Below, in pieces: positions 1 to 11,867 of a stretch of 64,000 nt of DNA. Numbering within the stretch: the first letter of the stretch is position 1; each line of letters opens with the position of its first letter. The position numbers and the translations under genes are program-made. The notes below the pieces were generated by a model that worked only from the letters and a program-made list of their open reading frames with translations, did no database searches and had not been told where the DNA came from. Source of the stretch: Rhodocyclales bacterium (GTDB lineage: Bacteria; Pseudomonadota; Gammaproteobacteria; Burkholderiales; Rhodocyclaceae); assembly GCA_016177805.1 (NCBI GenBank), contig JACOUN010000038.1:61403-125402 (forward strand), given 5' to 3'.

Positions 1-1
1 G

Positions 2-535
2 GTGCGCGACATCCCCGGCTTCGATGACCCGCAAAAGCGCATCATCGCCGCCACCATCGGCGGGGTCAGGATAGTGTGCGGCTACTTCCCGAACGGGCAG
101 GCGGTCGGCTCGGACAAGTTCGACTACAAGCTGCGCTGGCTGGCCGCGCTCACAACGTGGCTGCGGGACGAGTTGAAGACGCATCCGCGCCTGGTCCTGA
201 CCGGCGACTTCAACATCGCCCCCACCGACCAGGATGCCCATCCGGACTGGAAGGACGAAATCCACGTATCCGCGCCCGAGCGCGACGCGTTCACGGCGCT
301 CATCGACCTCGGCCTGAGCGACGCGTTCCGCCTGTTCGAACAGACCGGGCAAAGTTATTCGTGGTGGGACTATCGCATGGGCGCCTTCCGCCGCAATTTC
401 GGCCTGCGCATCGATCACATACTCGTGACCAGGGCGCTCGCGGATGCCTGCCGCCGGTGCTCTATAGACTCCGCACCACGCAAACTGGAGCGCCCTTCGG
501 ACCACGCCCCGGTACTGGTCGATATCGAGATCTGA
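2..535 (+). CDS. xth: Exodeoxyribonuclease III, 3' part of gene
   Basis: This is the C-terminal 177 residues of an exonuclease III/AP endonuclease; the reading frame is open to the window edge, so the true start lies upstream. The enzyme degrades duplex DNA 3'-5' and cuts at abasic sites during base-excision repair in the cytoplasm. Visible motifs of the exonuclease-endonuclease-phosphatase fold are GDFNIAP (catalytic Asp/Asn), the substrate-loop stretch WWDYRMGAFRRN followed by GLRIDHILVT, and the terminal RPSDHAPV, which carries the catalytic Asp-His pair. The family is usually about 255 residues, so roughly 80 are missing. The gene ends convergently with rsmA after about 146 bp in which I see no clear terminator. 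The GTG at position 2 is internal, not a start. Confidence 0.93.
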   Translation: MRDIPGFDDPQKRIIAATIGGVRIVCGYFPNGQAVGSDKFDYKLRWLAALTTWLRDELKTHPRLVLTGDFNIAPTDQDAHPDWKDEIHVSAPERDAFTALIDLGLSDAFRLFEQTGQSYSWWDYRMGAFRRNFGLRIDHILVTRALADACRRCSIDSAPRKLERPSDHAPVLVDIEI

Positions 536-681
536 ACCTGAATGCGTGCGGGCTGAAAACCAACGTGGGTTCGACCAACAAGATCCCGCGCATAGTCGCC
601 GGGCTGCTCTGAGGGAGCCCCGCCGGTATGCTGTTGGGAACGGACAGCCGCCCGCTCAAGAAGGATTGAACTACCGCGCCT

Positions 682-1461
682 TCAGCGCCGTTTCAGCGCC
701 ACATGGTTGGCGATCATGACGAAATCGCCGACCGTGAGCCGCTCGCCACGCAGCCCAGGGTCTATGCCCAGGGTCGCGTAGTCGTCGACATCGAGATAGT
801 CGCGCAAGGTGTTGCGCAGCGTTTTGCGCCGCTGACCGAACGCCGCACTGACGACCTGCGCCAGCAGCGTCTCATCATCCGCCCCGAGTTGGTCCTCCGG
901 CAGCGGCACCAGGCGCACGATGCTCGACACCACTTTGGGCGCGGGTGAAAACGCTCCGGGCGGCACGTCGAACAAGCGCGCCATGCGAAAGCGGTACTGC
1001 AGCATCACCGACAACCGTCCGTAGGCCTCGGTGTCCGGATCGGCCACCATGCGCATCACCACGTCCTTCTGCAGCATGAAGGTCATGTCGCGCACGCGAC
1101 TGGCGTAAGCGGCGAGGTGAAACAGCAGCGGGGTCGAGATGTTGTAGGGCAGATTGCCCACGACCCGCAGTGACTCGCCCAGGGTGGCGAAATCGAACTT
1201 CAGCGCGTCGCCTTCATGAATGGTGATCTGCTCCGGGGTATAGCGGCCGCGCAGTCGCCCGATCAGATCCCGATCGATCTCGACCACGTCCAGATGCCCG
1301 AGAATGTCGATCAGCGGTGCGGTAATCGCGCCCAGCCCCGGACCAATCTCGACCACGGTCTCGCCCGCAACCGGCCTGACCGCCTGGACGATCTTGCGGA
1401 TGATGTTCGGATCCACCAGAAAGTTCTGGCCGAAGCGCTTGCGCGCGCGGTGTTCGTTCAT
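682..1461 (-). CDS. rsmA: 16S rRNA dimethyladenosine transferase RsmA (KsgA)
   Basis: A 259-residue, full-length RsmA. It dimethylates two adjacent adenines in the 3' terminal helix of 16S rRNA with S-adenosylmethionine, a late checkpoint of 30S assembly. The N-terminus has the typical KRFGQNFL; the SAM-binding motif GPGLGAIT lies near residues 41-48, and the catalytic NLPYNIS near 102-108. The ATG overlaps the pdxA stop in an ATGA arrangement, so translation is probably coupled to pdxA. It is the last gene of the lptD-surA-pdxA-rsmA run, a gene order also known from enterobacteria. The call is secure. Confidence 0.97.
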   Translation of the reverse strand: MNEHRARKRFGQNFLVDPNIIRKIVQAVRPVAGETVVEIGPGLGAITAPLIDILGHLDVVEIDRDLIGRLRGRYTPEQITIHEGDALKFDFATLGESLRVVGNLPYNISTPLLFHLAAYASRVRDMTFMLQKDVVMRMVADPDTEAYGRLSVMLQYRFRMARLFDVPPGAFSPAPKVVSSIVRLVPLPEDQLGADDETLLAQVVSAAFGQRRKTLRNTLRDYLDVDDYATLGIDPGLRGERLTVGDFVMIANHVALKRR

Positions 1462-2459
1462 TGCGTTGCAGATGCCTTGTGCTTGCGCGCGAGCGCCATT
1501 GCGATCGCGAGGTCAACCGCCGCGAACAGGCTACCGGGGTCCGCACTTCCACTGCCTGCGATATCCAGCGCCGTGCCGTGATCGACCGAAGTCCGGATGA
1601 TGGGCAACCCCAGCGTGACATTGACCCCGCCGCCGAAGCTTGCGTACTTGAGCACCGGCAGGCCCTGGTCGTGGTACATGGCCAGCACCGCGTCTCCACG
1701 TTCCAGCGTATGCGGCACGAACAAGGTGTCGGCGGGCAAGGGTCCGGTGAGATCCATGCCTTCGCGGCGCAGCTTGTCCAGCACGGGGGTGATCACTTCG
1801 ATTTCCTCGCGCCCCATGTGCCCGCCCTCCCCCGCGTGCGGATTGAGCCCGGCCACCAGGATGCGCGGTTGCGCATGGCCAAAGCGGCTGACGAGGTCAG
1901 CATGCATGATGCGCAGCGTGGTTTCGAGCGCGTCCGGCGTCAGCGCGGCGGCCACCGCCGCCAGCGGCAGGTGGGTGGTGGCGAGCGCGACCTTCATCCC
2001 GCCGCCGACCAGCATCATCACCACCCTGGGGGTACCGGTCCGCTCGGCGAAGTACTCGGTGTGGCCGGTGAAGGGGGTGCCCGCATCATTGATCACCGCC
2101 TTGTGCACGGGCGCCGTGACGACACCCGCGAACTCACCCGCCAGACACCCGTCAATGGCGCGATCAAGCAATTGCAGCACGTACATGCCATTGGCCGGAT
2201 CGGGACGGCCGGCGTACGCGGGCGCACGCAAGGCGATGGAGCACACGTCCAGCGTCGCGGGCATCGGCGCCGATCCCGGCTGATGGTCGCGCACGCGAAC
2301 GCGACCGGCCAGAGGTCCGAGCCGCGAGCGGAGCAACTCGACATCGCCAAGCACTACCAGGCGCGCCGGCCACTCACGCAGCGCGAGATGGGCACACAAC
2401 TCGGGCCCTATGCCCGCCGGCTCGCCACTCGTGACGGCGATGACAGGCAAGCCGCTCAC
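1458..2459 (-). CDS. pdxA: 4-hydroxythreonine-4-phosphate dehydrogenase PdxA
   Basis: A 333-residue PdxA, the normal length. It oxidises and decarboxylates 4-phosphohydroxy-threonine with NAD(P)+ in the DXP-dependent pathway to pyridoxal phosphate. Recognisable stretches are the N-terminal [12 protein letters not shown], the metal-binding [11 protein letters not shown] and [14 protein letters not shown] segments, and [16 protein letters not shown]; these place the metal-ligand histidines of the family. It starts 37 bp after the surA stop and overlaps rsmA by 4 bp. There is no sign of truncation or frame damage. Confidence 0.97.
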   Translation of the reverse strand: MSGLPVIAVTSGEPAGIGPELCAHLALREWPARLVVLGDVELLRSRLGPLAGRVRVRDHQPGSAPMPATLDVCSIALRAPAYAGRPDPANGMYVLQLLDRAIDGCLAGEFAGVVTAPVHKAVINDAGTPFTGHTEYFAERTGTPRVVMMLVGGGMKVALATTHLPLAAVAAALTPDALETTLRIMHADLVSRFGHAQPRILVAGLNPHAGEGGHMGREEIEVITPVLDKLRREGMDLTGPLPADTLFVPHTLERGDAVLAMYHDQGLPVLKYASFGGGVNVTLGLPIIRTSVDHGTALDIAGSGSADPGSLFAAVDLAIAMALARKHKASATQ

Positions 2460-2496
2460 TGAGCACGCCCCGAGGCCACCGGGTGATACGGCATGC

Positions 2497-3840
2497 TCAA
2501 TCCCGATCCAGTCGGTACTCGACGTAGGTGCTGTCGCGCAGCTCGCGCAGCCACTCTTCGTAAGCTTCGTCGGCCTTGCGCTCGCGCAGCGCGTTGCGCG
2601 CCGCGTTGCGCTTGCGTTCGCCCGACACGTCCTGGATCCGCCGCTCGTGCACCTGGATCAGATGCCAGCCAAACGGCGAGCGCACCGGCTGACTCACTTC
2701 GCCCGGTTGCAAGGCATTCATCGCCCGCTCGAACTCGGGCACCGTGTCGCCGGGATAGACCCAACCCAGTTCTCCGCCCTTGGCGGCGGACAGGTCGGCT
2801 GAGTGCGCCTTGGCCATGTCGGCGAAATTTTCACCGTGCACGATGCGCTCACGCAGAGCCTGCAGTCGCGCCTGGGCTTCGGTGTCGGAGAGCACTTCCG
2901 AGCTACGGATCAGGATATGGCTCGCCCGTGTCTGCTCAAGCTTTTCGGCCTGCGCCGTTTGCGCGCCACGAAGGTCAACCAGCTTGACGATGTGCAACCC
3001 CGCCGGACTGCGCAGCACCGGCGAGACCTGCCCCGGTTTGAGATCGCGGATCGCCTCAACGAACAGTGCCGGCAAACGGTTGGCCGGGCGCCAGTCGATG
3101 CGGCCGCCGCTGACGGCATCCGGCGCGTCCGAGTTCGCCGCTGCAAGACGGCCGAAATCGTCGCCGGTCGCTAGCCGGCGCGAAATGTCCGCGGCACGCT
3201 CCGACTGACGCGCCAGATCATCGCGCGATGGCGACTCGGGCAAACGCAACAGTATATGCGCGAGCAACACCTCGGACCCCGACAGTGACTCCGGGTTGTT
3301 GGCGAGGAAGCTGTCGACTTCGGCGTCGGTGATCACCACTTTGTTGTTCACCTCGCGTTCGCGCAACTGGCCCAGCACCATCTCCGAACGGATCTCGCTG
3401 CGAAAACGCTCCCACGTGATGCCGTCGGCCGTCAGCGCCGCGCGCAACTGTGCTTCGGTCAGGTTGTTGTTCTGCGCTACCCGTTCGATCGCGCGCGCCA
3501 GCATGGTGTCGTCGACGCGTATGCCGGTTTCCTTTGCGCGCTGGAACTGGGCGCGCTCGACGATCAGGCGCTCCAGTATCTGCCGCTCCAGCACCTCGTC
3601 GGGGGGCAACTGTACGTCCTGGCGCTTCAACTGACGCACCGCCTGCTGGATGCGGTCACGCAGTTCCACTGCGGTGATGACTTCATTGTTGACCACCGCC
3701 ACCACCCGATCGACGGGAACGGATTGCGATGCCGCGAAACTGCTCGGTACGAAAACGGCAACGCACGCGACGCTCGCCGCGAGCATCAGGCCAAATTTGC
3801 TGGGAAGGCGTAGGGTCATGGGTTTGGAATTTGTCATCAT
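2497..3840 (-). CDS. surA: Periplasmic chaperone / peptidyl-prolyl isomerase SurA
   Basis: SurA escorts unfolded outer-membrane proteins, including LptD, through the periplasm. The protein has a signal peptide (hydrophobic [15 protein letters not shown], cleavage after SSFA), an N-terminal SurA chaperone domain beginning [14 protein letters not shown], two parvulin (PPIC) domains (the second starts [17 protein letters not shown]), and a short C-terminal chaperone helix. The frame is open up to 3912, which would overlap lptD by 62 bp. I prefer the ATG at 3840 (447 residues), 10 bp after the lptD stop; ATGs at 3837 and 3819 are also possible and none has a strong Shine-Dalgarno. Position between lptD and pdxA supports the name. 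Confidence 0.95.
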   Translation of the reverse strand: MMTNSKPMTLRLPSKFGLMLAASVACVAVFVPSSFAASQSVPVDRVVAVVNNEVITAVELRDRIQQAVRQLKRQDVQLPPDEVLERQILERLIVERAQFQRAKETGIRVDDTMLARAIERVAQNNNLTEAQLRAALTADGITWERFRSEIRSEMVLGQLREREVNNKVVITDAEVDSFLANNPESLSGSEVLLAHILLRLPESPSRDDLARQSERAADISRRLATGDDFGRLAAANSDAPDAVSGGRIDWRPANRLPALFVEAIRDLKPGQVSPVLRSPAGLHIVKLVDLRGAQTAQAEKLEQTRASHILIRSSEVLSDTEAQARLQALRERIVHGENFADMAKAHSADLSAAKGGELGWVYPGDTVPEFERAMNALQPGEVSQPVRSPFGWHLIQVHERRIQDVSGERKRNAARNALRERKADEAYEEWLRELRDSTYVEYRLDRD

Positions 3841-3850
3841 CGGTTGATCG

Positions 3851-6301
3851 TCACTCCGCGCCGAAGAACGGGTCGGAAATGGATTCGTTGATCTTGCCAT
3901 AGCCCGGAACACTGCGTCGCAACAGATTCACCGGACTCGAACCTATACTGCCCAGCCCTTTCAGTTCCAACTGGATGAACAAGGCTTTGGTCACTTTGGC
4001 GGGGTCGGTCGCAAATCGGTGGGCGGCGGTGCGGACCAGCCAGCAGCCACAATCGCTGACGTACTCGATGCCGGCGATCGCTTCGGTCACCCGGTGTTCC
4101 AGCAGCGAACGGGTAACCCGCCCGACGCCATACCACCTCCCGCCCAGCGGCCATTGCGCCGACACGTCCACGTCCTTGAGCACATCGCGCGAGAAACGGT
4201 AGCCGAAGTTCACCACCTTGGCAAAATCCTTCTGATAGCGGATGTTGAAGTTGAAGCGCTCGGTGGTTCCGTCCGCCGGGTTGTACTGCCAGGCCGTCTC
4301 GACCGAAGTACGGCGACTGAGGCGGCTGCTGATGGCTGCCAGGATGTCGGTGCGGCTACGGGTGCGAGTCGACTCCACCGGCGTGCGCCCCAGTTCGTTG
4401 AGGGTCACGCGCTGGTCGGAGAAGTGATAGCGCTGCCCCAGTGTCGCACGCAGCCGCTCGGCGCCGCTCTCGGGATCGATCAATCGCGTCGTCAGCGCGG
4501 CGGTGAGCTGGTTGGCGTCGCCGATGCGGTCGTTGCCCGCATAGCGCATTTCGGAGAATATCTGCGCGAAACCGAAGTCGTAGCGCGCCGAATCGAATAC
4601 CGGAATATCGCTCTGGTCGCGGTACGGCACCCTGACATAGAAGATACGTGGCTCCAGGGTCTGCAGATAGTCCTTGCCGAAAAAGCTCGCCTCGCGCTCG
4701 AAGAACAAGCCGCTATCGAGCGACACCACCGGCATCGAGCGCGTGATCGAGGTCCGCCCGCCTTCCAGCGGGCGATCAAGATCGTACTTGGTGAAATGAA
4801 ATCCGATCTTGGGCGTGACGTAGTAACCCGAGCGCTCGTAGGGAAAGGACAACTGCGGATAGGCCGACAGGCGGCTGCCTTCGGGGCGCGATACATCCGG
4901 GTGGTCGAAGCGCACATACTCGCCGCTGAAGCCGAACGCCGCCCCACCCGGCAGGTTGGCGCGGTTGGCGGTGAACAGCATCTGCGGCAGGCGCCGATAG
5001 GGTTCATCACCACTGAGGGTCTGGTAGCGCTGCACCAGCGCGGTGGCGTTCCACCACCCGCCACCGTAGGTAAGCCGCCCTTCACGCAGCAGATTGACGC
5101 GCGAGGCAATCGACAACCGCGAGCTGAGGTCTTCGAAGTACTGGTCGTCCGACACCGCATTCAGGTCCAGCGACGCGAACAACCCCGGCGCCAGCATCTG
5201 CTGGTGCTGCACCGCCGCCAGGGTACGGCGCTCGCCGGTGACCTTGTCGTTGGGCAACCACTCCACCCGCGACTCGCCGCGATAGGTCGGCGTCATGTAG
5301 CGGAACTCGCCCGCCAGTTGCAAACCACGCCGGCCCATGTAGCGCGGCGCGATCGTGGCATCGTAGTTCGGCGCGATGTTCCAGTAGTACGGCATGGAGA
5401 CATCCAGTCCGGTCTTGTTCGACATGCCCATGGTCGGCACGAGGAAACCGGACTGGCGCTGCGCCACCAGCGGAAACTCGATCCACGGCCACCAGAACAC
5501 CGGTACGTCCTTGAACACCAGCGAACCACCCTTGGCCACCCCCACCTCGCGGTCGTAGTCAAGCTGCAGGTCTTCGGCCTTGATGTACCAAGCCGGATCG
5601 TCGGGGGTGCAGGTCGACCAGGTGGCGTTGATCAGACGGTACTGGTTCTCGCCTTCCAGGTACATCGTATCGCCGTGACCGCTGCCCGACACATCGACCG
5701 CCCGCTCGTCGTCGGCGGTCGGTCGGGTGGCGCGCGCGATGTAGTACTTGGGTTGATCGATTTCACCGACCCATTCATGCAAGGTCAGGCGCGCCCACGC
5801 GCCGGTCACCCAATCCTCGCCCTTGACGAAGCGGACATTCCCCTCGGCACGGGCCTCGTCGGTCAGTTCGTTGTACACCACCCGATCCGCCAGCAGCACG
5901 ACGCCGTCGCGCTGCAATTCGGCCTCACCCTCGGCCACCAGCTCGACCGTACGCACACCGGCGATGCGCAACGCACGGACCTCGGTTTCGCCCGGCCGTG
6001 GGCTGGATTTGGGGGGGGTGCTCGCCTCTGCCGCCGTATTCGTGGCGCGCGCCCCATCGTCGGTAGGCCGGACGGCGTCGCCGCCCGCCTCGGTCTTGAT
6101 CGCCGGAGAACCCCCGCCTGCATCCGTCTCGGGTTTGACCGCGCTCGGAGAGGACTTTGAGCCATAGTCCCCAGGGCGCGGACGGACGAGATCCGGCGAG
6201 ACGAAAAGCGGCGGCAGCCCATCCGCCTGCGCCGCACTCGAAATGCAGCACAGCAGCAGCGGCAAGATCTTGACCCGCGTTTTCAACCCCTTGGCGCGCA
6301 A
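3851..6301 (-). CDS. lptD: LPS-assembly outer-membrane protein LptD
   Basis: LptD forms the outer-membrane barrel of the Lpt machine that inserts lipopolysaccharide into the outer leaflet. After a signal peptide (KILPLLLCCISSAAQA|DG) comes an N-terminal region of low complexity (about residues 45-110), an OstA-type beta-jellyroll, then the long LptD barrel ending FFGAE with a terminal aromatic region. Cysteines that could form the maturation disulfides are in TWSTCTPDD and the pair in SDCGCW; I see no cysteine near the mature N-terminus. The frame extends to a GTG at 6343, but I favour TTG at 6301, preceded by GGGAGAAG, because it puts the signal peptide at the start. First gene of the lptD-surA-pdxA-rsmA run. 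Confidence 0.94.
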   Translation of the reverse strand: MRAKGLKTRVKILPLLLCCISSAAQADGLPPLFVSPDLVRPRPGDYGSKSSPSAVKPETDAGGGSPAIKTEAGGDAVRPTDDGARATNTAAEASTPPKSSPRPGETEVRALRIAGVRTVELVAEGEAELQRDGVVLLADRVVYNELTDEARAEGNVRFVKGEDWVTGAWARLTLHEWVGEIDQPKYYIARATRPTADDERAVDVSGSGHGDTMYLEGENQYRLINATWSTCTPDDPAWYIKAEDLQLDYDREVGVAKGGSLVFKDVPVFWWPWIEFPLVAQRQSGFLVPTMGMSNKTGLDVSMPYYWNIAPNYDATIAPRYMGRRGLQLAGEFRYMTPTYRGESRVEWLPNDKVTGERRTLAAVQHQQMLAPGLFASLDLNAVSDDQYFEDLSSRLSIASRVNLLREGRLTYGGGWWNATALVQRYQTLSGDEPYRRLPQMLFTANRANLPGGAAFGFSGEYVRFDHPDVSRPEGSRLSAYPQLSFPYERSGYYVTPKIGFHFTKYDLDRPLEGGRTSITRSMPVVSLDSGLFFEREASFFGKDYLQTLEPRIFYVRVPYRDQSDIPVFDSARYDFGFAQIFSEMRYAGNDRIGDANQLTAALTTRLIDPESGAERLRATLGQRYHFSDQRVTLNELGRTPVESTRTRSRTDILAAISSRLSRRTSVETAWQYNPADGTTERFNFNIRYQKDFAKVVNFGYRFSRDVLKDVDVSAQWPLGGRWYGVGRVTRSLLEHRVTEAIAGIEYVSDCGCWLVRTAAHRFATDPAKVTKALFIQLELKGLGSIGSSPVNLLRRSVPGYGKINESISDPFFGAE

Positions 6302-6370
6302 GCGCTTCTCCCGATCGTCTTCAGCCCCGCAGGGCAATCGCACTAACCATGAACCGAACGGTCAGTCCCC

Positions 6371-6429
6371 TCGTAGGAGCGGCTTTAGCCGCGAACGCGC
6401 CGGTTTCGCGGCTAAAGCCGCTCCTACGA
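6371..6429. repeat. Perfect 25-bp inverted repeat, REP-like
   Basis: Two perfectly complementary 25-base arms (6371-6395 and 6405-6429) flank a 9-base spacer. The left arm begins TCGTAGGAGCGGCTTTAGCC, and this GTAGGAGCGGC core resembles the common REP-type palindromes of gammaproteobacteria such as Pseudomonas and Xanthomonas. It lies between the divergent lptD and amgK genes, about 78 bp upstream of the amgK GTG. It has no T-tract on either side, so an intrinsic terminator is unlikely. No second copy was noticed in this window. Confidence 0.85.
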
Positions 6430-6507
6430 CACCTACAACGCCCTGCAAGCAGGTCTGGGCCATCTGTTAAGATCGGCGATTTTACACCAAGCCTTGTGGA
6501 GAACCCG

Positions 6508-8215
<1,708 letters not shown>

Positions 8216-8272
8216 CAGAACCGGAGCACACCCCTCCGGTCGAACCCCAACACCCGACCCCAAGAACAATTC

Positions 8273-9625
8273 ATGACAACCCTGACCCCCCCCACCCCAC
8301 CCGACATCGCCCCTTACCAGGCCCGCCGCGCCCGCCTGATCGAGCGCATGCGCGCGGCCGGTGGCGGCGTCGCGCTCGTGCCCACCGCGCCCGAATGCAT
8401 CCGCAACCGCGACACCCACTACCCCTACCGCTACGACAGCTACTTCCACTACCTGAGCGGCTTTGCCGAACCGGAAGCGGTGTTGGTGCTGGTCGCGGGC
8501 GACACCCCCGAGTCGACGCTGTTCTGTCGCGCCAAGGATGAAGAAAAGGAAGTCTGGGATGGCTTCCGCCACGGGCCGGACGCCGCCCGTGAACAGTTCG
8601 GTTTCGACCAGGCCTTCACCATCGGGGATCTCGACCTGAAACTGCCCGAGCTGCTCGCCGACCAGCCGGTGCTGTGGTGTGGCTGGGGCTACGATCCAGC
8701 CTGGGACGCGCGCATCGCGCGGGCGCTGCAAGCGGTGCGCAACAACGCCCGCGCTGGCGCCACGGCCCCTGCGGTGATGCGCGACATCCGCGCCGAACTG
8801 GACGAGATGCGCCTCATCAAGGACCCCGGCGAACTCACCATCATGCGCCGTGCCGGCGAAATCTCGGGGCTGGCGCACCGGCGCGCGATGCGCGCGACCC
8901 GCCCCGAGCGCCATGAATACGAAATTGAAGCCGAACTACTGCACGCCTTCCGCAGCGCCGGCAGCCAGGCACCGGCCTACCCCTCGATCGTCGCCAGCGG
9001 CGCCAACGCCTGCGTGCTGCACTACGTCGACAACAACCGCCGCATGCGCGACGGTGAGCTGCTGCTGATCGACGCCGGCTGCGAACTGGACGGCTACGCC
9101 TCCGACATCACCCGCAGCTTCCCGGTCAATGGCCGCTTCAGCGCCGCGCAGCGCGACGTGTATGAACTGGTGCTGGCCGCCCAGACCGCCGCCAAACAGG
9201 AAATACGCCCCGGCGCCTCGTGGAACGCGCCGCACGACGCCGCCGTCAAGGTCATCGCGCAGGGGCTGCTGGACCTCAAACTGCTCACCGGCGCGCTCGA
9301 TGACGTCATCGAACAAGGCCACTACCGCCGCTACTACATGCACCGCACCGGCCACTGGCTGGGGCGCGACGTGCACGATGTCGGGCAGTACAAGGTGGGT
9401 GGCGACTGGCGCCCGCTCGAAGCCGGCATGGTGCTGACGGTGGAACCGGGCTGCTACATCCGCCCGGCGCCGGATATCCCCGAAGCCTTCTGGAACATCG
9501 GCGTGCGCATCGAAGACGACGCGGTGGTGACCGACGACGGCTGCGACTTCATCACCGACACCGCCCCCCGCACCGTCACCGAGATCGAGGAAGTGATGCG
9601 CGAGCGCCAGCATGACGCGGCATGA
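8273..9625 (+). CDS. pepP: Xaa-Pro aminopeptidase PepP
   Basis: A 450-residue M24-family aminopeptidase P, which removes N-terminal residues preceding proline using two divalent metals. The N-terminal creatinase-like domain spans roughly residues 15-150, the catalytic pita-bread domain about 180-440. Metal ligands are visible in LIDAGCELDGYASDITRSF (two Asp), HRTGHWLGRDVHD (His), LTVEPGCYIRP (Glu) and the terminal GVRIEDD (Glu). The last 14 bp overlap the ubiH start, a pairing of pepP with ubiH that is also found in enterobacteria. Confidence 0.95.
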   Translation: MTTLTPPTPPDIAPYQARRARLIERMRAAGGGVALVPTAPECIRNRDTHYPYRYDSYFHYLSGFAEPEAVLVLVAGDTPESTLFCRAKDEEKEVWDGFRHGPDAAREQFGFDQAFTIGDLDLKLPELLADQPVLWCGWGYDPAWDARIARALQAVRNNARAGATAPAVMRDIRAELDEMRLIKDPGELTIMRRAGEISGLAHRRAMRATRPERHEYEIEAELLHAFRSAGSQAPAYPSIVASGANACVLHYVDNNRRMRDGELLLIDAGCELDGYASDITRSFPVNGRFSAAQRDVYELVLAAQTAAKQEIRPGASWNAPHDAAVKVIAQGLLDLKLLTGALDDVIEQGHYRRYYMHRTGHWLGRDVHDVGQYKVGGDWRPLEAGMVLTVEPGCYIRPAPDIPEAFWNIGVRIEDDAVVTDDGCDFITDTAPRTVTEIEEVMRERQHDAA

Positions 9626-10769
9626 CGTGCTGATCGTCGGCGCCGGGCCGGTGGGGCTCGCGCTCGCGCTGGCGCTGCGCGACAGCGGGCTTGATGTCGC
9701 GATCGCCGACGTCCGCCCGGCCGACGCCATCGCCGACGACCCGCGCATCCTCGCGCTGGCCTACGGCACCCGCCTGACCCTGGAGCGCCTGGGCGTGTGG
9801 TCGGCTCTGCCGGCCACCCCGATACGCAGCATCCACGTTTCGCAACAAGGAGGATTCGGCCGCACCATCATCCAGGCGCACGACCACGACCTGCCCGCGC
9901 TCGGCTACGTCGTATCGGCAGGCGCCTTGGGCGCGGCGCTGCGGCGGTCGGTCGAAAGCACCCCGGCGATACACTTTCTCGACGCAACCGAAGTCACCAC
10001 CCGGCAAGCCGCTGACCAGCAGGTGCGGGTCGGTCTGCGCAATACGCGCGACAACACGACGCACAGTTTCGAGGCCCACCTCGTCGCGTGTGCCGAGGGC
10101 GGACTACAGGGAGGCAGCAACGACGTCGCCGAACGCGATTACGGCCAGCACGCCCTGATCGCCACCGTCACGCTGGCGCACGATCACCACCAGCGCGCCT
10201 TCGAGCGTTTCACCACCACCGGGCCACTGGCGCTACTGCCCCATGGCGATCAATACGCCCTCGTGCACGGCGTTGCCGCCGACCAGGCCGATGCGTTGCT
10301 GGCGCTCGACGACGATGCCTATATCGCCCACCTGCACGCCCGCCTCGGCCCGCGCATCCGCATCTCCGCCCTTGGCGCCCGCGCCCGCTACCCGCTGGCG
10401 CTGCGCTACCGCCGCACCCCGGTCGGCCCGCGCACCGCGTGGCTGGGCAACGCCGCCCAGACCCTGCACCCGGTCGCCGGTCAGGGCTTCAACCTCGCGC
10501 TGCGCGATGTCAGCACGCTGGCCACCCTGATCGCCGAACACCCCGGCGATCCGGGCGACCCGGCACTGCTCGCGCGCTACGCGCGCGGCCGCAAGCTCGA
10601 TCGCTACGCCACCATGGGCTTCACCGACACGCTGATCCGCGTGTTCGGCAGCGATGTGCCGCTGCTGCGCCACCTGCGCGGCGCCGGGCTGCTCGCCCTG
10701 GATACCGTGCCGCCGCTACGCCAGTTCATCGCCCGCCGCATGATGTTCGGCGCCCGCGCCTGGCCTTGA
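9612..10769 (+). CDS. ubiH: FAD-dependent ubiquinone-ring hydroxylase, UbiH family
   Basis: A 385-residue class A flavin monooxygenase that hydroxylates the aromatic ring of a ubiquinone precursor. The dinucleotide fold VLIVGAGPVGLALALAL is at the very N-terminus, and the second FAD motif WLGNAAQTLHPVAGQGFNL is near residues 275-295, the pattern that separates UbiH/UbiF/VisC enzymes from other monooxygenases. The start overlaps pepP. Which ring position it attacks cannot be decided from sequence alone, since UbiH, UbiF and UbiI are close paralogues; the pepP neighbour argues for UbiH. Confidence 0.87.
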   Translation: MTRHDVLIVGAGPVGLALALALRDSGLDVAIADVRPADAIADDPRILALAYGTRLTLERLGVWSALPATPIRSIHVSQQGGFGRTIIQAHDHDLPALGYVVSAGALGAALRRSVESTPAIHFLDATEVTTRQAADQQVRVGLRNTRDNTTHSFEAHLVACAEGGLQGGSNDVAERDYGQHALIATVTLAHDHHQRAFERFTTTGPLALLPHGDQYALVHGVAADQADALLALDDDAYIAHLHARLGPRIRISALGARARYPLALRYRRTPVGPRTAWLGNAAQTLHPVAGQGFNLALRDVSTLATLIAEHPGDPGDPALLARYARGRKLDRYATMGFTDTLIRVFGSDVPLLRHLRGAGLLALDTVPPLRQFIARRMMFGARAWP

Positions 10770-10924
10770 CCGCGCGTTCTGCGCGCCGTGGCAACGGGTA
10801 AACCCGTATGGCGTTTCCCCCGATAACAACGCACTCCCATCGGTGTTGATATTGCCTCCCTCGAAGCGCAACGCAGGCAAGCCGGAAGTGGCGCCGGCGG
10901 CGCTCATGACTGGAGGAATATCCC

Positions 10925-11821
10925 GTGACGATAGGCAGAACCGCACGCGCAACGTGCGCCTTGATGAGCCTGGCAGTAATCGGTAGCGCAAACGCCGGGC
11001 CGGTGCTGGAGCGGATACTGAAGGACAAGATCGTGCGCCTGGGCTACCGCGACACTTCGGTACCGTTCTCCTACCTCACCCCCGGCGCCACCGTGCCGAT
11101 CGGCTACTCCGTCGATCTGTGCATGAAAGTCGTCGAGCGCATCCGCAGCGCCCACAAGCTCGACAATCTGTACGTCGCCTACGAACTCGTGACCTCGGCC
11201 AACCGCATCGACAAGGTCAGGGAAGGCAAGGTCGATCTCGAATGCGGCTCCACCACCAGCACCGCCGAACGACGCAAGCAGGCCGAGTTCACGATCCCGA
11301 CCTTCATCGCCGCCACCCGTTTCCTGGTCCGCGCCGACAGTCCGTACCACAGCGCCTTCGACCTGTCGCGCCAGAAGGTCGTGACCACAAAGGGCAGCAC
11401 CAGCGAAAAACTGTTCAACGCCTTCAACGAGAACCGCACCCTGCGCGCCACCCTCGTCACCGCCAAAGACCACGCCGAATCGTTCTCGTGGGTCGCCAAG
11501 GGCGAGGCCGAAGCCTTCGTCATGGACGACGTACTGCTCTACAGCCTCAGCGCCCAGTCCAAACGCCAGCACGATTTCCGCGTGCTGGAAGAGCGCCTCA
11601 CCATAGAACCGCTGTCGATCATGCTTCCGCAAGGCGATGCCGAATTCAAGAAGCTGGTAGATGACGAAATCGCGCGCGTCATCACCTCGGGCGAAATCCA
11701 CACCCTCTACAGCAAATGGTTCGAAACCCCGATCCCGCCCGACAACATCAACCTCAAACTGCCGATGAGCTTCCTGCTCAAGGACTCGTTCAAGATGCCG
11801 TCGGACTGGATACCGAACTAG
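10925..11821 (+). CDS. Orphan family-3 solute-binding protein, GltI-like
   Basis: A 298-residue periplasmic binding protein of the amino-acid ABC-transporter family 3 (SBP_bac_3). A GTG start follows GGAGGA by 8 bases. The signal peptide ends around SANA|GPVLERI. Glutamate/aspartate-binding relatives share the pattern seen here: IVRLGYRDTSVPFSY, GYSVDLCMKVVE and DLECGSTTSTAERRKQ. No permease or ATPase gene is adjacent: ubiH is upstream and an unrelated accessory operon downstream. It may serve a transporter encoded elsewhere or act as a sensory ligand binder. The ligand assignment is inference from family resemblance. Confidence 0.8.
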   Translation: MTIGRTARATCALMSLAVIGSANAGPVLERILKDKIVRLGYRDTSVPFSYLTPGATVPIGYSVDLCMKVVERIRSAHKLDNLYVAYELVTSANRIDKVREGKVDLECGSTTSTAERRKQAEFTIPTFIAATRFLVRADSPYHSAFDLSRQKVVTTKGSTSEKLFNAFNENRTLRATLVTAKDHAESFSWVAKGEAEAFVMDDVLLYSLSAQSKRQHDFRVLEERLTIEPLSIMLPQGDAEFKKLVDDEIARVITSGEIHTLYSKWFETPIPPDNINLKLPMSFLLKDSFKMPSDWIPN

Positions 11822-11867
11822 AACTATCCACTACGCTCTTCTCAAGCGGAGATTGAGAGGAAAGCCG

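Noticed and set aside
4019..6160. A 713-residue open frame antisense to lptD
   Set aside because: It is a shadow of GC-rich coding DNA: rich in Arg, Gly, His and Gln, with no recognisable domain, no Shine-Dalgarno and fully inside a certain gene.
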